Assembly: GCA_029948255.1 (NCBI GenBank)
Contig: JALIZF010001830.1
Location: 620,001 to 684,000, forward strand
DNA length: 64,000 nucleotides
Reading direction: 5' to 3'
DNA from: Telmatactis stephensoni
Lineage: Eukaryota > Cnidaria > Anthozoa > Actiniaria > Isophelliidae
This document shows positions 1-12,472 of the stretch, one piece after another. The position numbers were made by a program, and so were the translations under genes. Numbering within the stretch: the first letter of the stretch is position 1; each line of letters starts with the position of its first letter. The notes beneath the pieces were generated by a model, which saw nothing but the letters and a program-made list of their open reading frames with translations, had not been told where the DNA came from and did not search any database.

Positions 1-390
1 TTAAAACGTCCACGAAACGAAACCAAAACACAACAGAAATTAAAGCTGTAGTGTACTTTGTAAATCGTTGGAGAACGTTTGATAAATTACAATGTGATAG
101 TCCAGTGCATGCGTTTAGGAAATGGATAAAATTCTTGAAATAAAAAAAGAACATTTTATTTAATTTTGTTATAAAAATAAATACAAAACGTTATATGTAT
201 AGTAGAAATATATCTATGATAAATTGTATTTACAGATCTATTCAAAATGTTTATCCACTAAAAGCATCAAGCAAATAATATTAATGTTATTGCTATGAAA
301 TGTTCCCAAGATGTACAATAAGCTACAAACGTACAAATAGCAAATGTGAGTTCAATATCTTTGATTTTTCATTACACGCTGCTCTTGCAG

Positions 391-861
391 ACAGGAATTG
401 AAAGATGGAGAACAAGGTAAGCGTGTCTCTTTTCTCAGCTTTCAGCCAGAATGCGTTCTCTTTTATTATACAGGAATGCCGGCAGATGAGTCGTCTGGAT
501 CGAAGGCAAGTGAAGTACAATGCAAGTATGTACAAAACAGTCATGTCTCTCTGAAGAGGTTTCTGTAATAGAATAGTTCAATATAGCAGTTGTCGTCCTC
601 TGCTTTAACAACGAATGTACATCTATTTACAGACATTTGATTCTATCCAAGTTTGTGAAATGATGCTATCGCGACCGACCGTTGTCTACTCTCATATATC
701 GATTTTGGTCTTTTTACAGGAGTTCGCTGAACTACCAAAATGTTTCTTCTGATGGTCCGCTTGTCGTCATGAAGGGGGATTCCCCGGGATTACAGTCATT
801 GCAAATATCAGGTACCAAATGTAGATGCCGCAATATACGCAGGTCAAGGCAAGCTACGTGA
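391..861 (+). CDS. 3' exons of an unrecognised gene (partial)
   Basis: Three putative exons join in one frame: 391-416 (26 nt), 474-525 and 720-861, ending in TGA at 859-861. Each has a pyrimidine tract plus CAG acceptor, and the first two have GTAAGC and GTATGT donors. The joined tail (about 73 residues) starts QELKDGEQGMPADESSG and ends TKCRCRNIRRSRQAT, so it is hydrophilic with a small Cys-x-Cys motif and a basic C-terminus. I do not recognise the family and could not find upstream exons in the first 390 bases; the gene presumably begins left of the window. The main support is that three independent exon joins keep the frame open. A chance open chain is possible. It would be tail-to-tail with the lipase gene. 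Confidence 0.35.
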
Positions 862-1742
862 AGTGCCGAGACGGAGTGATGAAGCCAGGTTGGCCCTATA
901 ATAAGACAAAACTTTGCAACAGTTTTGTGATCGACGGAGAAAGAAGCGTCCCTTGGGTCTCGCCTTAGTTGAGCTTTCCCAGTGGACATAATCCATTGCT
1001 GCCATTTCCCTTATGGTTATTCACCGTTGAATTTATATTCCGCTTTCATTTTTCACTGTTATCAGTGTTTATTCCTCCATTTTCTCTTCCGTGCAGCTAT
1101 CTTTTCCGCCAATCGTTTTTGTCTTCGAAGATCTTTTTCCCACGTGAGAAGATGCTTACTCTGTTTCTTACCATATCTTAGCCAGGTTTTCGGGTGTGTG
1201 ACGTACCTGGAGACGTAAAAAGGCATGCATACGTATGAATATGTACGTTTACGTAATGGGGAGGTGAAGAGGTGTGTCGTCGTTGTAGACAGGGGCCAAG
1301 AGGTGGCAACAGGAGAAAGGTGGTTAATTATAAAAGAGAGATAAGGGGCGGATCATCCTTCAGGGGGGGATACGGCGTTATAGAAATCGAAAAAGAGGAT
1401 CAGGAGTCTATTTTAGAAAGTATTGAGAAGAAAAAGGCCCAAAGTTATCTCAGGAGAGGGTGTGCACCAACTTCACCCCTCCCCTAAACCGCCCCTAGAG
1501 GTAGATAGTGATCGTGGTAGGTGTGAGAGAGAGGTAGCCATTACAGAGAAGTTGAGATTCGACTTTACATTACAATACAAACGTCAGCACTGAGTGCACC
1601 AAAAGCAAGCAAACAAACAAACAAAAATTCTGTATCTTATTTTGAAAGGATTCTAAATGTAGCCTTAATCACGGCGTTTGGATTTTTGGAGTTTCGGGGT
1701 TCCTGTGGCTGGCGCATTTCCCAAGAAGGAGACTTAGTCAAA
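862..1742. other. intergenic spacer
   Basis: Spacer between the partial + gene and the 3' end of the - strand lipase. It contains short open frames without splice support or recognisable domains. Nothing else was identified. Confidence 0.4.
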
Positions 1743-1784
1743 TTACTTCCAGTGCACCAACCACAGGAAGCCCGAAACTCCGTA
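1685..1784. repeat. short inverted repeat overlapping lipase last exon
   Basis: GGAGTTTCGGGGTTCCTGTGG near the left end is the near-complement of the right arm, whose sequence CACAGGAAGCCCGAAACTCC lies inside lipase exon 8. The transcript could fold here at the stop-codon region. Confidence 0.6.
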
Positions 1785-4700
1785 TTTGAGGCTACAAGAA
1801 TATTAGTAGGATATTTTATTACCTGTTTTGTGTCCACGCTGGTCTAACAATGATTCTTTCCAGTCCCCACGATTGAAATATCCCTTGGTGCCAAACGGTT
1901 ATTCTTCTCAAGGGACCCAAGTCAAATGGACTGGTATACAAGTGCTTGACCTCGGCACAGCCTGGAATATATCTGTCAGAATTAAAGAAATGGAATCTAA
2001 ATCCAAAAAAATTACCTTGTGTAACCGTACAAAGGCTAAAAAGCGGGGATTGCGTTGACCCCCCCCCCTCCCCTCCCATACACCTCAGACTAATTTTCAT
2101 TTAATTGTCATTTCATTTCACAGTCATTCATGTACGAAACATGATTAGTATTTCCTCGGCTTCCATTTGTGATCAGGGGTAGGGTAGTGACGATGTTGAT
2201 GGGGTACAAGAGAGGAAAGACGAGGGAAGGAAATATGGCCTTGCTTGAAGGGTGCATGGATTTCGCTGTGCGCTGGATAAATTCTTTCCAGTGAACAATG
2301 TTATTGGAAAACACCATCATTTTCTCCGCTGGCGCCGTCCACCCTTCGTGCATTCGGGGCCCGAAGGGTTCGAAGAATTGTCAGGTACTCAGACAATCGT
2401 GACGTACTTCATTGACTTCATGATGTGTGAGCGTCCATTTTGTCCCTTGAGTTTTACAAATACAGGACCATAAACACCAGCGAACCAGGAATTCATCGTC
2501 TTGAATCGTATTTCGTAATGATGTGCTGTAGAAACAAATAGAAGAACAAAAAGAGTAAATTGAGCAAATTCACTCAATTCGACACGTACAACAAATTCAT
2601 GGGGAATCAATATTTTGATATTATTAGAGTCTGGATATAATAATATGAGCAATGACAAGCGAATTCCAGAACTGCGCTTATTATTTCTCAGCAGTGTAGG
2701 CGCGAAAGAAGGCAAATATAATAATATGAGCAATGACAAGCGAATTCCAGAACTGCGCTTATTATTTCTCAGCAGTGTAGGCGCGAAAGAAGGCAAACAT
2801 GCTATTTGGCAGTGCGTTACTGAGTCTGCGCATGTTTGCTTGTGGTGTCATGCTTACGTCAGTAGTAATCACTAGGCTAGAAGCATCCTATACATAAGCA
2901 AAACAGCAGTCAGACAAACAGCATGATTTATCTCTGTCTGAGTTACAGACGAAACGGCTGATAAGCAGCACAACGCGCGCGCTTAAGCTTCAATTTCTTT
3001 TTGGTTTTGTTTTTCATCAGCGCGCGCTACATTGTTTGCGTTGTCTTGTTGTAGTTGTTGTCATTTTTGTCCTTACCCTGACGATAGCCACGAAGGCCGA
3101 AAGCTAGGTAAAAGTTTGTAAAAATGTAGGTTTAAAGTTATGACGAGCGTTTTTGGGGCGATATAGCAAAGCTGATCACGCCTTATAAACGTAGCATAAA
3201 AGGAAAAATATATGAGACATTAGCTATGAGGTCAAAACAATGGTTATCTAAAGGTATCCAATTTCGACCCGTGGGGTGGTATTACCAGGCACCCCCCACC
3301 ACTGGGAGTGAAATTATTAACTTTGTTACCAAATGTCTCCAAAAAAATGCAAATGCAGAAATTAATCAACTAAGGAGTGCTAAACAACATATTACTAAAT
3401 AGAAACAGTTAACGCATACAGGCAGTATCGAGATTTTCAAGGTCTCCACTATAGGGGAGAGGGGGTATGTCCCGGTAACTACCACCAAATCTAAAAAGCT
3501 CGGGTCCTTACTGTGGACCATTATTTTGACTTCTTCCCTTAACAAAGTCATGATAGCTTACCGCAATATGGCGCCTTTTCGCCTGTCACCAGATAAAAGT
3601 TATCCCTAAGTGTTCCATTTCTGCTCGTAGCAAATGCATCATAGCCCATAGTGATACAGGAACCATTACACTCCAGACACTTGCCATTTTTGAAGTCTGA
3701 TTCAGTACGGCACGGATACCCATACATTGGACATGAAGACAAAATCGATTTGCTGAAAAACTCAGGAGCTCTTTTGTGACTACAGAAGAGATAATTGGTA
3801 AAACCTGCAAAATATGTCAAATGAATTTTTGTGATAATTCTCTGCACAGTGCAAATGATACGGCTGTTTAGATACGCATTTAGGCTTTCGTTGCGTTTCC
3901 GTTTCAAAACTAATATTTTTCCGTACACACACTAAAACGACGTTCTCTTTTTGTCTAACGCGCGCAAACGGAGAGCACTGAAGCGTACGTATTTAGGCTC
4001 TCGTTGCGTTTCCGTCTCAAAACGCATAATCTTACGTACGCTCTAAAACGACGTTCTCTTTGTGTCTAACGCGCGCAAACGGAAAGAAATGAAGCGTACG
4101 TATTCAAATCTATCCAGATTAGAGCAGACGTAGCCTTAGACTACACGACAACCTATTCATGGCACGACACCCCTAATTCTGGGCACGTGATGTATTATTT
4201 TGGGTTACGGTACCCCTATCAGACCAACAAATTTTTTCTCTTCACATAACAATTTTTCCGTTCACGCAATGGTAATTACAGGTGTCGTGCCAAAAATATA
4301 CACACGACAACCTTTTTATGACACGACATTCCTAAATCTTGGCACGTGGACCGATTATTTTGGGTACGACACCCCTATCAGGGCAACAAATTGTATCTCT
4401 TCACGTAACAATTTCCGTTCATGCAATGGTAATTACAGGTGTCGTGACAAAAATATGGATACGCGTGCCCAGAATTAGGGACATAAAGGAGGATGTCGTG
4501 TGAGTCGGGCTTTAATTAACAGTCTAATGACTGTGTGCATTTGTGGAGGAACGCGACGATTCAACAGCAAATTTTAAGTCCTCAACAGGCTATGGAACTT
4601 TCTACATCACCCTACCCCCTGTTTTAATCTCTAATTATGAAGAAAAATACGAGGATACAAACCTCCCAAAAAGCTATTACATCCGGGTTGTTTGTTGCCG

Positions 4701-7383
4701 CCATTAGGGTAGAAATCCACGTGACCAATATGAGCCGTAATGCCATAGGTCGAGCTTGTATGAATGATGTCAACAAAGAATGCGTCACTGGTGTCCAGTC
4801 TTACATCGGTGTGTTCGCCGGCAAACCACATAGCAGCGGGATCAAGACCTGCGTATTAAGTCAAGAGATTTCATGATATTCACGGCAGAGCAAAAAGCAA
4901 TGGGATTTCGTTCGCATACGTTAATGTTTTGGCAATGCCTTTTAATTGAAAGTAATAATGGATTTTTAAGAAATCATAAAATCCAAAAACGATTGTTTTA
5001 ACATCCGCATCTTCTCGCCAAAATGACCCGAAGAAACCCAAAGGACATCTGGGTGCTTTTGCGCACGACCGCACCATAGATCAAGACTCGGTCTACCACA
5101 GGTATCCCGAGTAAATATCGATGTTTATTTACCTGTAATGCGGTCAATAAGTCGACCTTGGTTTCTCATTCGTCGTCCAATATACCCCGCTACATGTGCG
5201 CCAAAGCTAAACCCAATGATATGTATATACGGTAAACGACGTCCATAAAACTCCTCCAACGACTTAATAAAAAACGCGCCCTGAGAGCCCACCAGACGGG
5301 CGTTAGCAATTGCACGTGTGAATGGAAACCAGGCCCCACGCATCCAGTCAATGATGACGACATTAAAGTCTCCTTTCCACAGTAAATTGTTTTTCATTGG
5401 TAGTCCCCACCAATCAGCTTCTTGAGTAATGCTCGTTTTAACTGGAATCATATCAATAGAATTAGGAACTGTCTGTTATATATATTGGTTTGCTCGGGCT
5501 GGATCTGAGCTACATGACGGCAGACGGCAGAGAGGATCACGTGACTCGCTTTTTTTAGCGCTTTGCACTTCGTGCGTGACTTTTCGCGTTTACAGCAAAC
5601 GCAACACGACTCACCTTGGCCTTTAGACGGAAATGCAAGCCGCAAAATATACAGGTCACGTGATCCTCTCTGCCGTCTGCCGTTTCTCGTTTATGTCAGG
5701 CTCAAGCTCTCCGCTCGATCCCTAAGAGACCTTAAGAAAGGAGAATTTCTTATGCCTGAAGACGGCTTTTAGGAAACAAAAACGTTATGCACGAAGTAAA
5801 AGCCAAACTCACATGGTACCTTAATTAAATTCAAATCAACTGTGATCTCCCTCAGGGGTTTAATAGTCTCCTGGTTGTTTCTAACTGCTTTACACATGTT
5901 GCACGATTAATTCTAAATTTAAACGTCAGCTATAATGCCATGCACACTGAGACACAATCATGGCATGACATTCAGTGTTACAGATATCAAAGGCGAAGGG
6001 TTATAATTTTTATAACAACTGTTTCCCTTTGGTCAAAAGTTATCTTCCAGGGGGCAGACTTCCCTCATATGGGCATTTGCATTAAAGTGTTATGAGAAAT
6101 AGGGAAAAGGTAGCGATGCTCCCGACATCCATAAAGACTTCTTTGAAGAATTATTGTTGTCGGAGCTTGAAAAAATATTTGCTACATTCTGCGTAATGTA
6201 GCAAATTCTGAACTTGCAAATCAACTTGGTTTATGCGAAAATATTTGAGTCGCATTTGCGTTTTTTCTTTCTTTGTTTTTTCCTTCTTTCCTTTCTTTGT
6301 TCCTAATTTGATTTTTGACTTCCTTAGTTCGTTCGCTCCTTCTTCTATATATTCTTTCTCATTGTTAAACCCCTACTGACAAACTATTCAAATAGGTTCG
6401 TTGCCTTACCTGCATCCTCGGGGACCCAGGGCGAAGGGGGAGGGGGAGGGGGAAGGAAAGGAAAAGGGGAAAAGGACGCCCTGGGCATTTGACTACCCCA
6501 AACCATTTCCAACGGCAAAACTTAATCCTATTAGGGATATCCCACGTAAACAAGGTCATATAACAAAAATATCTGGCACATCTCAATTAACGCTTGGATG
6601 CTATGACAGTTTAACATGTTTGTGTGTCAAGTTCTGCACACCGAGATCAGGCAGGATTTGGTATTAAAGTCAAACTTTTCCCGAATCCTGTGGGTAGCTT
6701 TGCAAACACATCTTGTTTCTGAATAATTTTCGATACAACCAGCTTCTGTTTCTGTTTAAGGTTTTCACGTGTCCGCTCGCTTTGTTTAAGAGGTGTTGCA
6801 ATGCGTGGGGTCAACTTGTTTACTTGTAATTTTAGACGAATCGAGCTCAACCGCACAAATGCTTCTGATTGGCCTCATTATAATTTAATTATAATGAGGC
6901 CAATCAGAGAAAGGATTAAGTTTTGCCGTTGGAAATGGTTTGGGGTAGTCAAATGCCCAGGGCGTCCTTTTCTCCTTTTCCTTTCCTTCCCCTCCCCCTC
7001 CCCCTTCGCCCTGGGTCCCCGAGGATGCCTTACCTGTGAAACCAGCAAATCCATGGATAATAAATATAGTAGTTTTAGAAGCGTTGAACTGAGAGCGTCT
7101 TAGAGCATCAATGGAATTCACCCATTCTCCTTGCCATGAGGTTCTTCTTGTGAAAAGTAAAAATCTGGTGCTGATTGCGTTGGGTGACTCGGGTAGTGGG
7201 ATATGGGTTCGATTGAATGGATATGCGTTGGAGAAACAACCGTAGACGTCATAGCAGATGGAAGGATGTTGTTTACCTGAGAATGTGGGAAAAAAATCGT
7301 TAGGTGTACTGACTGTCTGGCTGTCCGTCCATTTTATCGGTCTATCCGTCCGAAACGTCTTGTGTCAGTCTGTCTGTTCAGCG

Positions 7384-7421
<38 letters not shown>

Positions 7422-9695
7422 CTGTCTGTCTGTCTGTCTCAGTACCTGTTGGCTCGTCTCTCTGTTTGTCTGTGTGCCTGCCTGCTTGTTTAGCTGTCTG
7501 TCTGTCTGTCTGACTGACTGTCCGTTTGTCTGTATGCCTGTTTGTCTCTCTGCTTGTCTGTCTGTCTGTCTGTCTGCTTGTCTTTCTGTCTATCTATCTA
7601 TCTGTCTGTCTATCTGTCTGTCTGTCTGTCTGTCTGTCCGTCGTCCCATCCAATGATTTTTTCTCATTCTTTTTGACTTTTAACCGAACTATCATCCTTA
7701 TGATTCTCCAGCTTATCCTGAGTGTGCTATCTCGTTATCTCGTGTGCATGCCTTCTCTGTGTTTTTTTCTCTTATCATATCTCACTATCTCTTAGCCTCA
7801 AGATGTTATTTCTGTTGTCTGTCCTCTGCTCGTCAAGATCTCTTTCAAACCACGAGTTGTTGTCTTCATAAAGTAGTACAAACAATACATACAGACTACT
7901 AGAAAGTACTTATACCTAATGGGACAGACAAAACTACGTCCTTGTATCACTTATAGATGTTTCATGTTACCAGGAAACTTAACAATGGTTCTTGACCTTC
8001 CAAGGTCATTCCACTCTATCACATATCTCGAATACTTCCCAAAAATCATTCCTTTACGTAATGTTTAGACCAGAGAAATAAACTGTAGTCAAATATCAAA
8101 TGCACTTTAAAGATAAGACTGGAGCTGAAGTACATTGAAGTGTTAAAGTTACGGCAAGAACACAGGGTGGAAACGAGACGGGTTCAAGGGCGAGCGTATT
8201 TTGCGCGCCATGAAATCAATCAACAACCAATACAAAAATCTAATCAATCGATAAAACTGTCCTCGCGAAAGATAACCTTAACAATAAACATACTCAATTA
8301 ATTATGAGATCTGGGTGGTTATTTTCGGAGGTTTTCGGAATAACAAAAGTTATGGTCACATGATCGTGGTATTTAATTTTGGCGGCAAAAAGTTAAGTGT
8401 TTCTGAGCACTAGCTAAAAGAAAATGGCACTAAAAGAATCTCAGTATATCGATAACTCGATGACATGGTCCGGGTGAATGTCTTTACTAGAGTCATTAGA
8501 ACCGATGCCTTTCTTGGAACATGCATTTGGAAAAGATTAATGAAGTTTTGTAGATAGAAATAACGTTTACTAACTTGAGGCTATCCGTATGTGATCTCTC
8601 AAGGTTAGATTTACGATAAATTGGCAATTTTCCTTGGCCAAAGAAAACAAGGCTATTTTCAGTAATAACAAATATCTGTTTCCTACGTCTAAAATTCAAC
8701 AGTCTAAACAAACGTTTGACTGATTGTTCACAGTTTCTCGTATATTTTTGGTAACAAAAAAGGTGTTAAGGCCTGACAGTGATAGTCTGGTATTCCGTGA
8801 TTAGTAGCGATAGTCCTTCATCGTCATAATCTTGAGAATTTTTATTACGAAAAGAGAAAGGAGAAGTTATTTGGGTTCCTCTTGTTTGTCACGATCAGCC
8901 AACCGGGGTCACGTCTTTCTAAATGAGATTTCATGTAGAGCAGTATAGACAGTATAATAGCGACGAGACAGTGGATTGTTCATGATTACCAGAGCAAGGC
9001 ATGAATAATCTAGTTCATTTTTCAGGTTTTGAAAAGGCTTTCATTTTGTTAATCTTATTGTGATTAATCAGTTATAAAACTAGTGTAGCACAGGAGTGTA
9101 AAGTAAATTCAGAATAGTTTTTAAGGACTAAAGTGGAAATATTACGGTACGTAATTTTTCAACGCAATACTAGTTTTAATAGCCGATTGTTTCATACTGA
9201 GACATTTATTGTTATATTACGATGTAAACAAACTCAAAAGGAGCCATAAATAGCCAAATAGTGAAATCTTGACTAATAAGAAAGACGGTGATCTTTTCAG
9301 TCTTCTATTTTGGCCTGTTTTCTACACTTTTCGAAGTTTTTTCGATTACAAAGCCACAAAAAATGTTACTGGAAAAACCTCGTGCTGTTATTCGGGTCAA
9401 CAACTTCTAGTACTCTGAGCACAAGTTCTACAATTACAAAAACAAGACAGCGCACTCAAAATTCAAGCCAGAGCTAGAAGCACTACTTTAGGCACGAAAA
9501 TAAACTTAAAGGCAGACGATAATGTTCCTTTTGATGACAATGTCTGTCACAAATTTGTGCTAAAAAGCCACGATGGAGTCGATAATTGAGCTAAGTGGTG
9601 GCACGGAGTCTAGGTGTTTACCTACCTTGAGTATATTGAGCAGAAATCACGAATAAAATAAATAGCAGGATCAATGTCAGTTTATGTGGCTCCAT
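1743..9695 (-). CDS. secreted pancreatic-lipase-type triglyceride/phospholipid lipase with PLAT domain
   Basis: Eight exons, read right to left: 9626-9695, 7034-7276, 5133-5441, 4663-4848, 3562-3804, 2408-2525, 1823-1996, 1743-1791. All joins keep the frame and give 463 aa, about the length of vertebrate pancreatic lipase. Residues 1-20 are a hydrophobic signal peptide. The N-terminal block (ICYDVYGCFS, then FIIHGF) is typical of the family. Triad residues by position: Ser183 in GFSFG (usually GHSLG), Asp210 in GLDPA, His279 in CSHKRA. The C-terminal PLAT/LH2 domain runs from about residue 351 (HHYEIRFKT) through DLGPLRRITVWH and SWGLERIIV. Expected to be an extracellular digestive lipase; substrate preference cannot be read from sequence. 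A transposon sits at the exon-2 donor, and the 16-codon last exon lies in one arm of a short inverted repeat. If the GTAAGC donor after exon 5 is not used, the protein would stop at about 354 aa without PLAT. Confidence 0.92.
2636..2798. repeat. 81-bp tandem duplication
   Basis: Two adjacent near-identical copies with period 81 bp, each beginning ATAATAATATGAGCAATGAC. It lies in lipase intron 5. The near-identity suggests a recent duplication. The open frames through it come from the period being a multiple of three. Confidence 0.9.
3871..4105. repeat. two-copy tandem repeat, about 120 bp unit
   Basis: Two diverged copies share TCGTTGCGTTTCCGT and TCTAACGCGCGCAAACGG blocks. It lies in lipase intron 4. 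Confidence 0.8.
4141..4460. repeat. two-copy tandem repeat, about 165 bp unit, dispersed family
   Basis: Two diverged copies share ACGACAACCT, GATTATTTTGGGT, ACACCCCTATCAG and GCAATGGTAATTACAGGTGT. A further diverged copy lies near 23900-24080, in the last intron of the - strand dehydratase, so this is a dispersed element rather than a purely local duplication. Confidence 0.75.
5515..5690. mobile_element. fold-back (MITE-like) element
   Basis: Terminal arms are complementary: GACGGCAGACGGCAGAGAGG on the left and CCTCTCTGCCGTCTGCCG on the right, both next to TCACGTGA. About 175 bp, in lipase intron 2. No coding capacity seen. Confidence 0.7.
6413..7027 (-). mobile_element. MULE-like non-autonomous transposon with RecQ-helicase fragment, copy A
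   Basis: 615-bp element with terminal inverted repeats of about 125 bp starting CATCCTCGGGGACCCAGGG, flanked by an exact 9-bp duplication CCTTACCTG (6404-6412 and 7028-7036). Long inverted repeats with 9-bp duplications suggest the Mutator-like superfamily; this is inference because no transposase is present. The - strand at 6647-6856 encodes a helicase-like fragment (LPTGFGKS Walker A, same reading as copy B). A perfect palindrome (TTGGCCTCATTATAATTTAA and its complement) sits near one end. The duplicated target is the lipase exon-2 splice donor (CAG/GTAAGG on the - strand). Confidence 0.88.
7381..7642. repeat. (TCTG)n microsatellite
   Basis: Long imperfect run of TGTC units with TATC interruptions. 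It creates spurious Cys/Leu/Ser-rich open frames. It lies in lipase intron 1. Confidence 0.97.
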
Positions 9696-11866
9696 AACAG
9701 CTATAACACAAACACGAGACTCTAATCACTGACCAATCAGCCTGTTAAACGGTTCAATTTTGTGTCCGATATCAGCCTCAAATCGATACAATTGGTACAA
9801 TCTGTTTAGTACCCTGTGACTTCAGATAGAAATAAGCTTCTAGCTTGCTAGTGGGTTAATTTGCACAAACCAAGTCGTCCTTGTAAAGAATCTGTTTTCT
9901 TACAGTCTACAAGCAGTCTGAGATATGGAAGGCCAGGGTTCATCGGTAAACTGCTTTTCCACAAAAGTAGTAATCTCCGTAGTATGCAAGGTATCCAAGC
10001 AATGAAGCCTATCGTAGTCAATGTTATTAACTCTTCGCACTGTTGAGGATGTTCAGTATTGGCCCAGCAAATGCCAGCTTTATTCAACTCGATTCTCCAA
10101 GAGCAGCCTTTTTATAGATGCACTTTGAGCAACAACAGAATCAGGTTCCAGTAGTACTCTAAGCCTGGGCTACTCATGTGACCTTTGGCTCGAGGATGTT
10201 GTGGACTCGGTACAGTTCCCGCCTGGCATTATTATCTTAATGAATTGCTTAGACTAAAAAGTGTCCTTAATAAACAAAGACGAAATGAAGAGTAGTTAGT
10301 GATGAGCGGTAAGACAATTAGGAAAGGATTTTTAATTTCCTTGCGATACAACGCAAATAGAGAAATATTAAAAGAATTCAGGATATCCTGCGACATGTTT
10401 TCGTAGCATGGGTCTAAGAGATTATGTTTGCGAATTTTTTTGTTTTGTTTTTGCTTAAAGTTTGACAAATAAGCTTGACAGTTGAAATGAAGTATTGGCA
10501 TATTAACAGGCGGAATATTTGCTGAGAGCATTTGCTCAATAAGAAAACTGGATTAAAAGAGCTTGTGGAATGATGATAGTGAAAGATTCCTTCAGTTAGC
10601 GCGATAGAACTGTTTACATTCTCTGCCATTCTTCTTTTAGATTCAACACTGTATAGGAAATTCTATTACTATATCAAACAATGGTTTTTGAAAGAGTTAA
10701 AAGAGATACAAGTGCAACTCGAGGCAAGTGATTTCACACACAGGTTTTCATAATTGGCTAGTTGGGCGTGTTTTATTACGCATTTGTTATTAACTGTTAA
10801 GATGAATTTACTCAATTTAGGTTGCGAACTGTTCGTTCTAATAATATTCATAAGTAATAATAATATATCCAATTCTAAACTGGAAAAGTACATGTTAGTC
10901 TAAGAAGATCGAGATCGACCGTCCCCGAGCCGTGCGCACTGTTTTTTAAAGCCCTGATCCAATCGAGCGATATCATTGCTTGTTTGTTCATTGAAAATTA
11001 CCGTATACATCTCTCACCTCATATCTTACTTATTAGATTAACGCCGCAAGCCATAAAGAGCATAAACTCCCATCCAGTTAGATACGCCCTTTGTCCTCCC
11101 ACGTATATTAGTTCTAGAAGAACATTCCTCAGCTCAGAACATTCTCGAATAAGTATATACTATTGACAACGCCCCAAGATAGCGTTGAAAAAATAAAATG
11201 AAACAACAACAACAACAACAACCAAGAGAAGATGAGGTAAGATACCTCATTTTCTCTTGCAACAACTAAATGAATAAGTTAGTGAATGAGTGAGTGATTG
11301 AGTAAGTGGGCATAAGTGAATGAGTGAGCGATGGATGGATAGACGGATGGATGCAATACAATTAAACGTTGCTAAATGACCATCTTTGCCTGAATTAACT
11401 GTAGCCTGCTAATACAACTGTTACAGTAAGAACTTGCTTACTGCGTCTCATATTTACTATTATCGTGCTTTTTTTTTCTAGACATGTAACGGGCGAATGC
11501 ACGCAAGTAACCTGCCATTTGTAAATATTTTACGGCCACCTCAGCTGCACTTTTAATGGCTACATTCATCCCGTGGCGCTGTTGTAGAGAAATTCGGCTA
11601 TATGCGTCCTATATTGATCGAAGTAGTAATGTAATTTAGCCAAGTCATAAAGTAATGTTGGATGCAGTTTGCGTCATAGTCTAATACTTGAGACGTTTAG
11701 AATTCTCGGGGGCGCTAAGGGTGCCCTGCAGTTGGACTTTTAGCTGACACAGATAACACCGATGGACCTCGCTGAGAATGGAAGATTGTTAAAGATAAAT
11801 AAACTACATTGATCGCCCCAATTAAGTATAGAATGCTGGATTGCTGATTGTTGAAAAAGAAACAAA

Positions 11867-12078
<212 letters not shown>

Positions 12079-12346
12079 ATGTCAGTAGTTGAAAAGGCCA
12101 GTATATAGTTTCAAAACGGGGCAAAAATGAGTAGTAGAAAGAGGCCCCTACGTTTGAAGAAAACTAGAACAAAAGCAGTCTCGAAACTGAGCATAGAAAT
12201 TGAATTGAGGGCCGTGCAAGAAAAACTTTTCCACTTCACCCATCCTATAAATAATTACTTAGACATACATAGCACATACATAGAACCATAGCCGTACTCA
12301 TACACCACTGTTGTTATTCTTATATTTTTCGTGAGCGCACTGCAGA

Positions 12347-12472
12347 CAATAGGCCCATTGCAGCACGTCGGAATCCAGCTCGGTTTTGAAAGCAAAACAT
12401 TAGGTTCTTGAAATTCTTTTGTTTTGCCTTCCAAATTGCGCAGCATTCCGACGTGCTGCAAGGGGCCTATTG
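12347..12472. mobile_element. fold-back (MITE-like) element
   Basis: Left arm ATAGGCCCATTGCAGCACGT and right arm ACGTGCTGCAAGGGGCCTAT are complementary across about 125 bp. Non-coding. Confidence 0.75.

Noticed and set aside
2389..2796. 135-codon - strand open frame starting upstream of lipase exon 6
   Set aside because: Only its middle part, 2408-2525, is coding, as the start of the lipase PLAT domain. The rest reads through an intron and an 81-bp tandem duplication.
3366..3551. 61-codon - strand open frame after lipase exon 5
   Set aside because: No match to lipase or PLAT. The GTAAGC donor at the end of exon 5 joins in frame to a clear PLAT exon at 2525, so this is intron.
7258..7795. 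Cys/Leu/Ser-rich open frames of 89-132 codons
   Set aside because: Translation of a (TCTG)n microsatellite inside a lipase intron.
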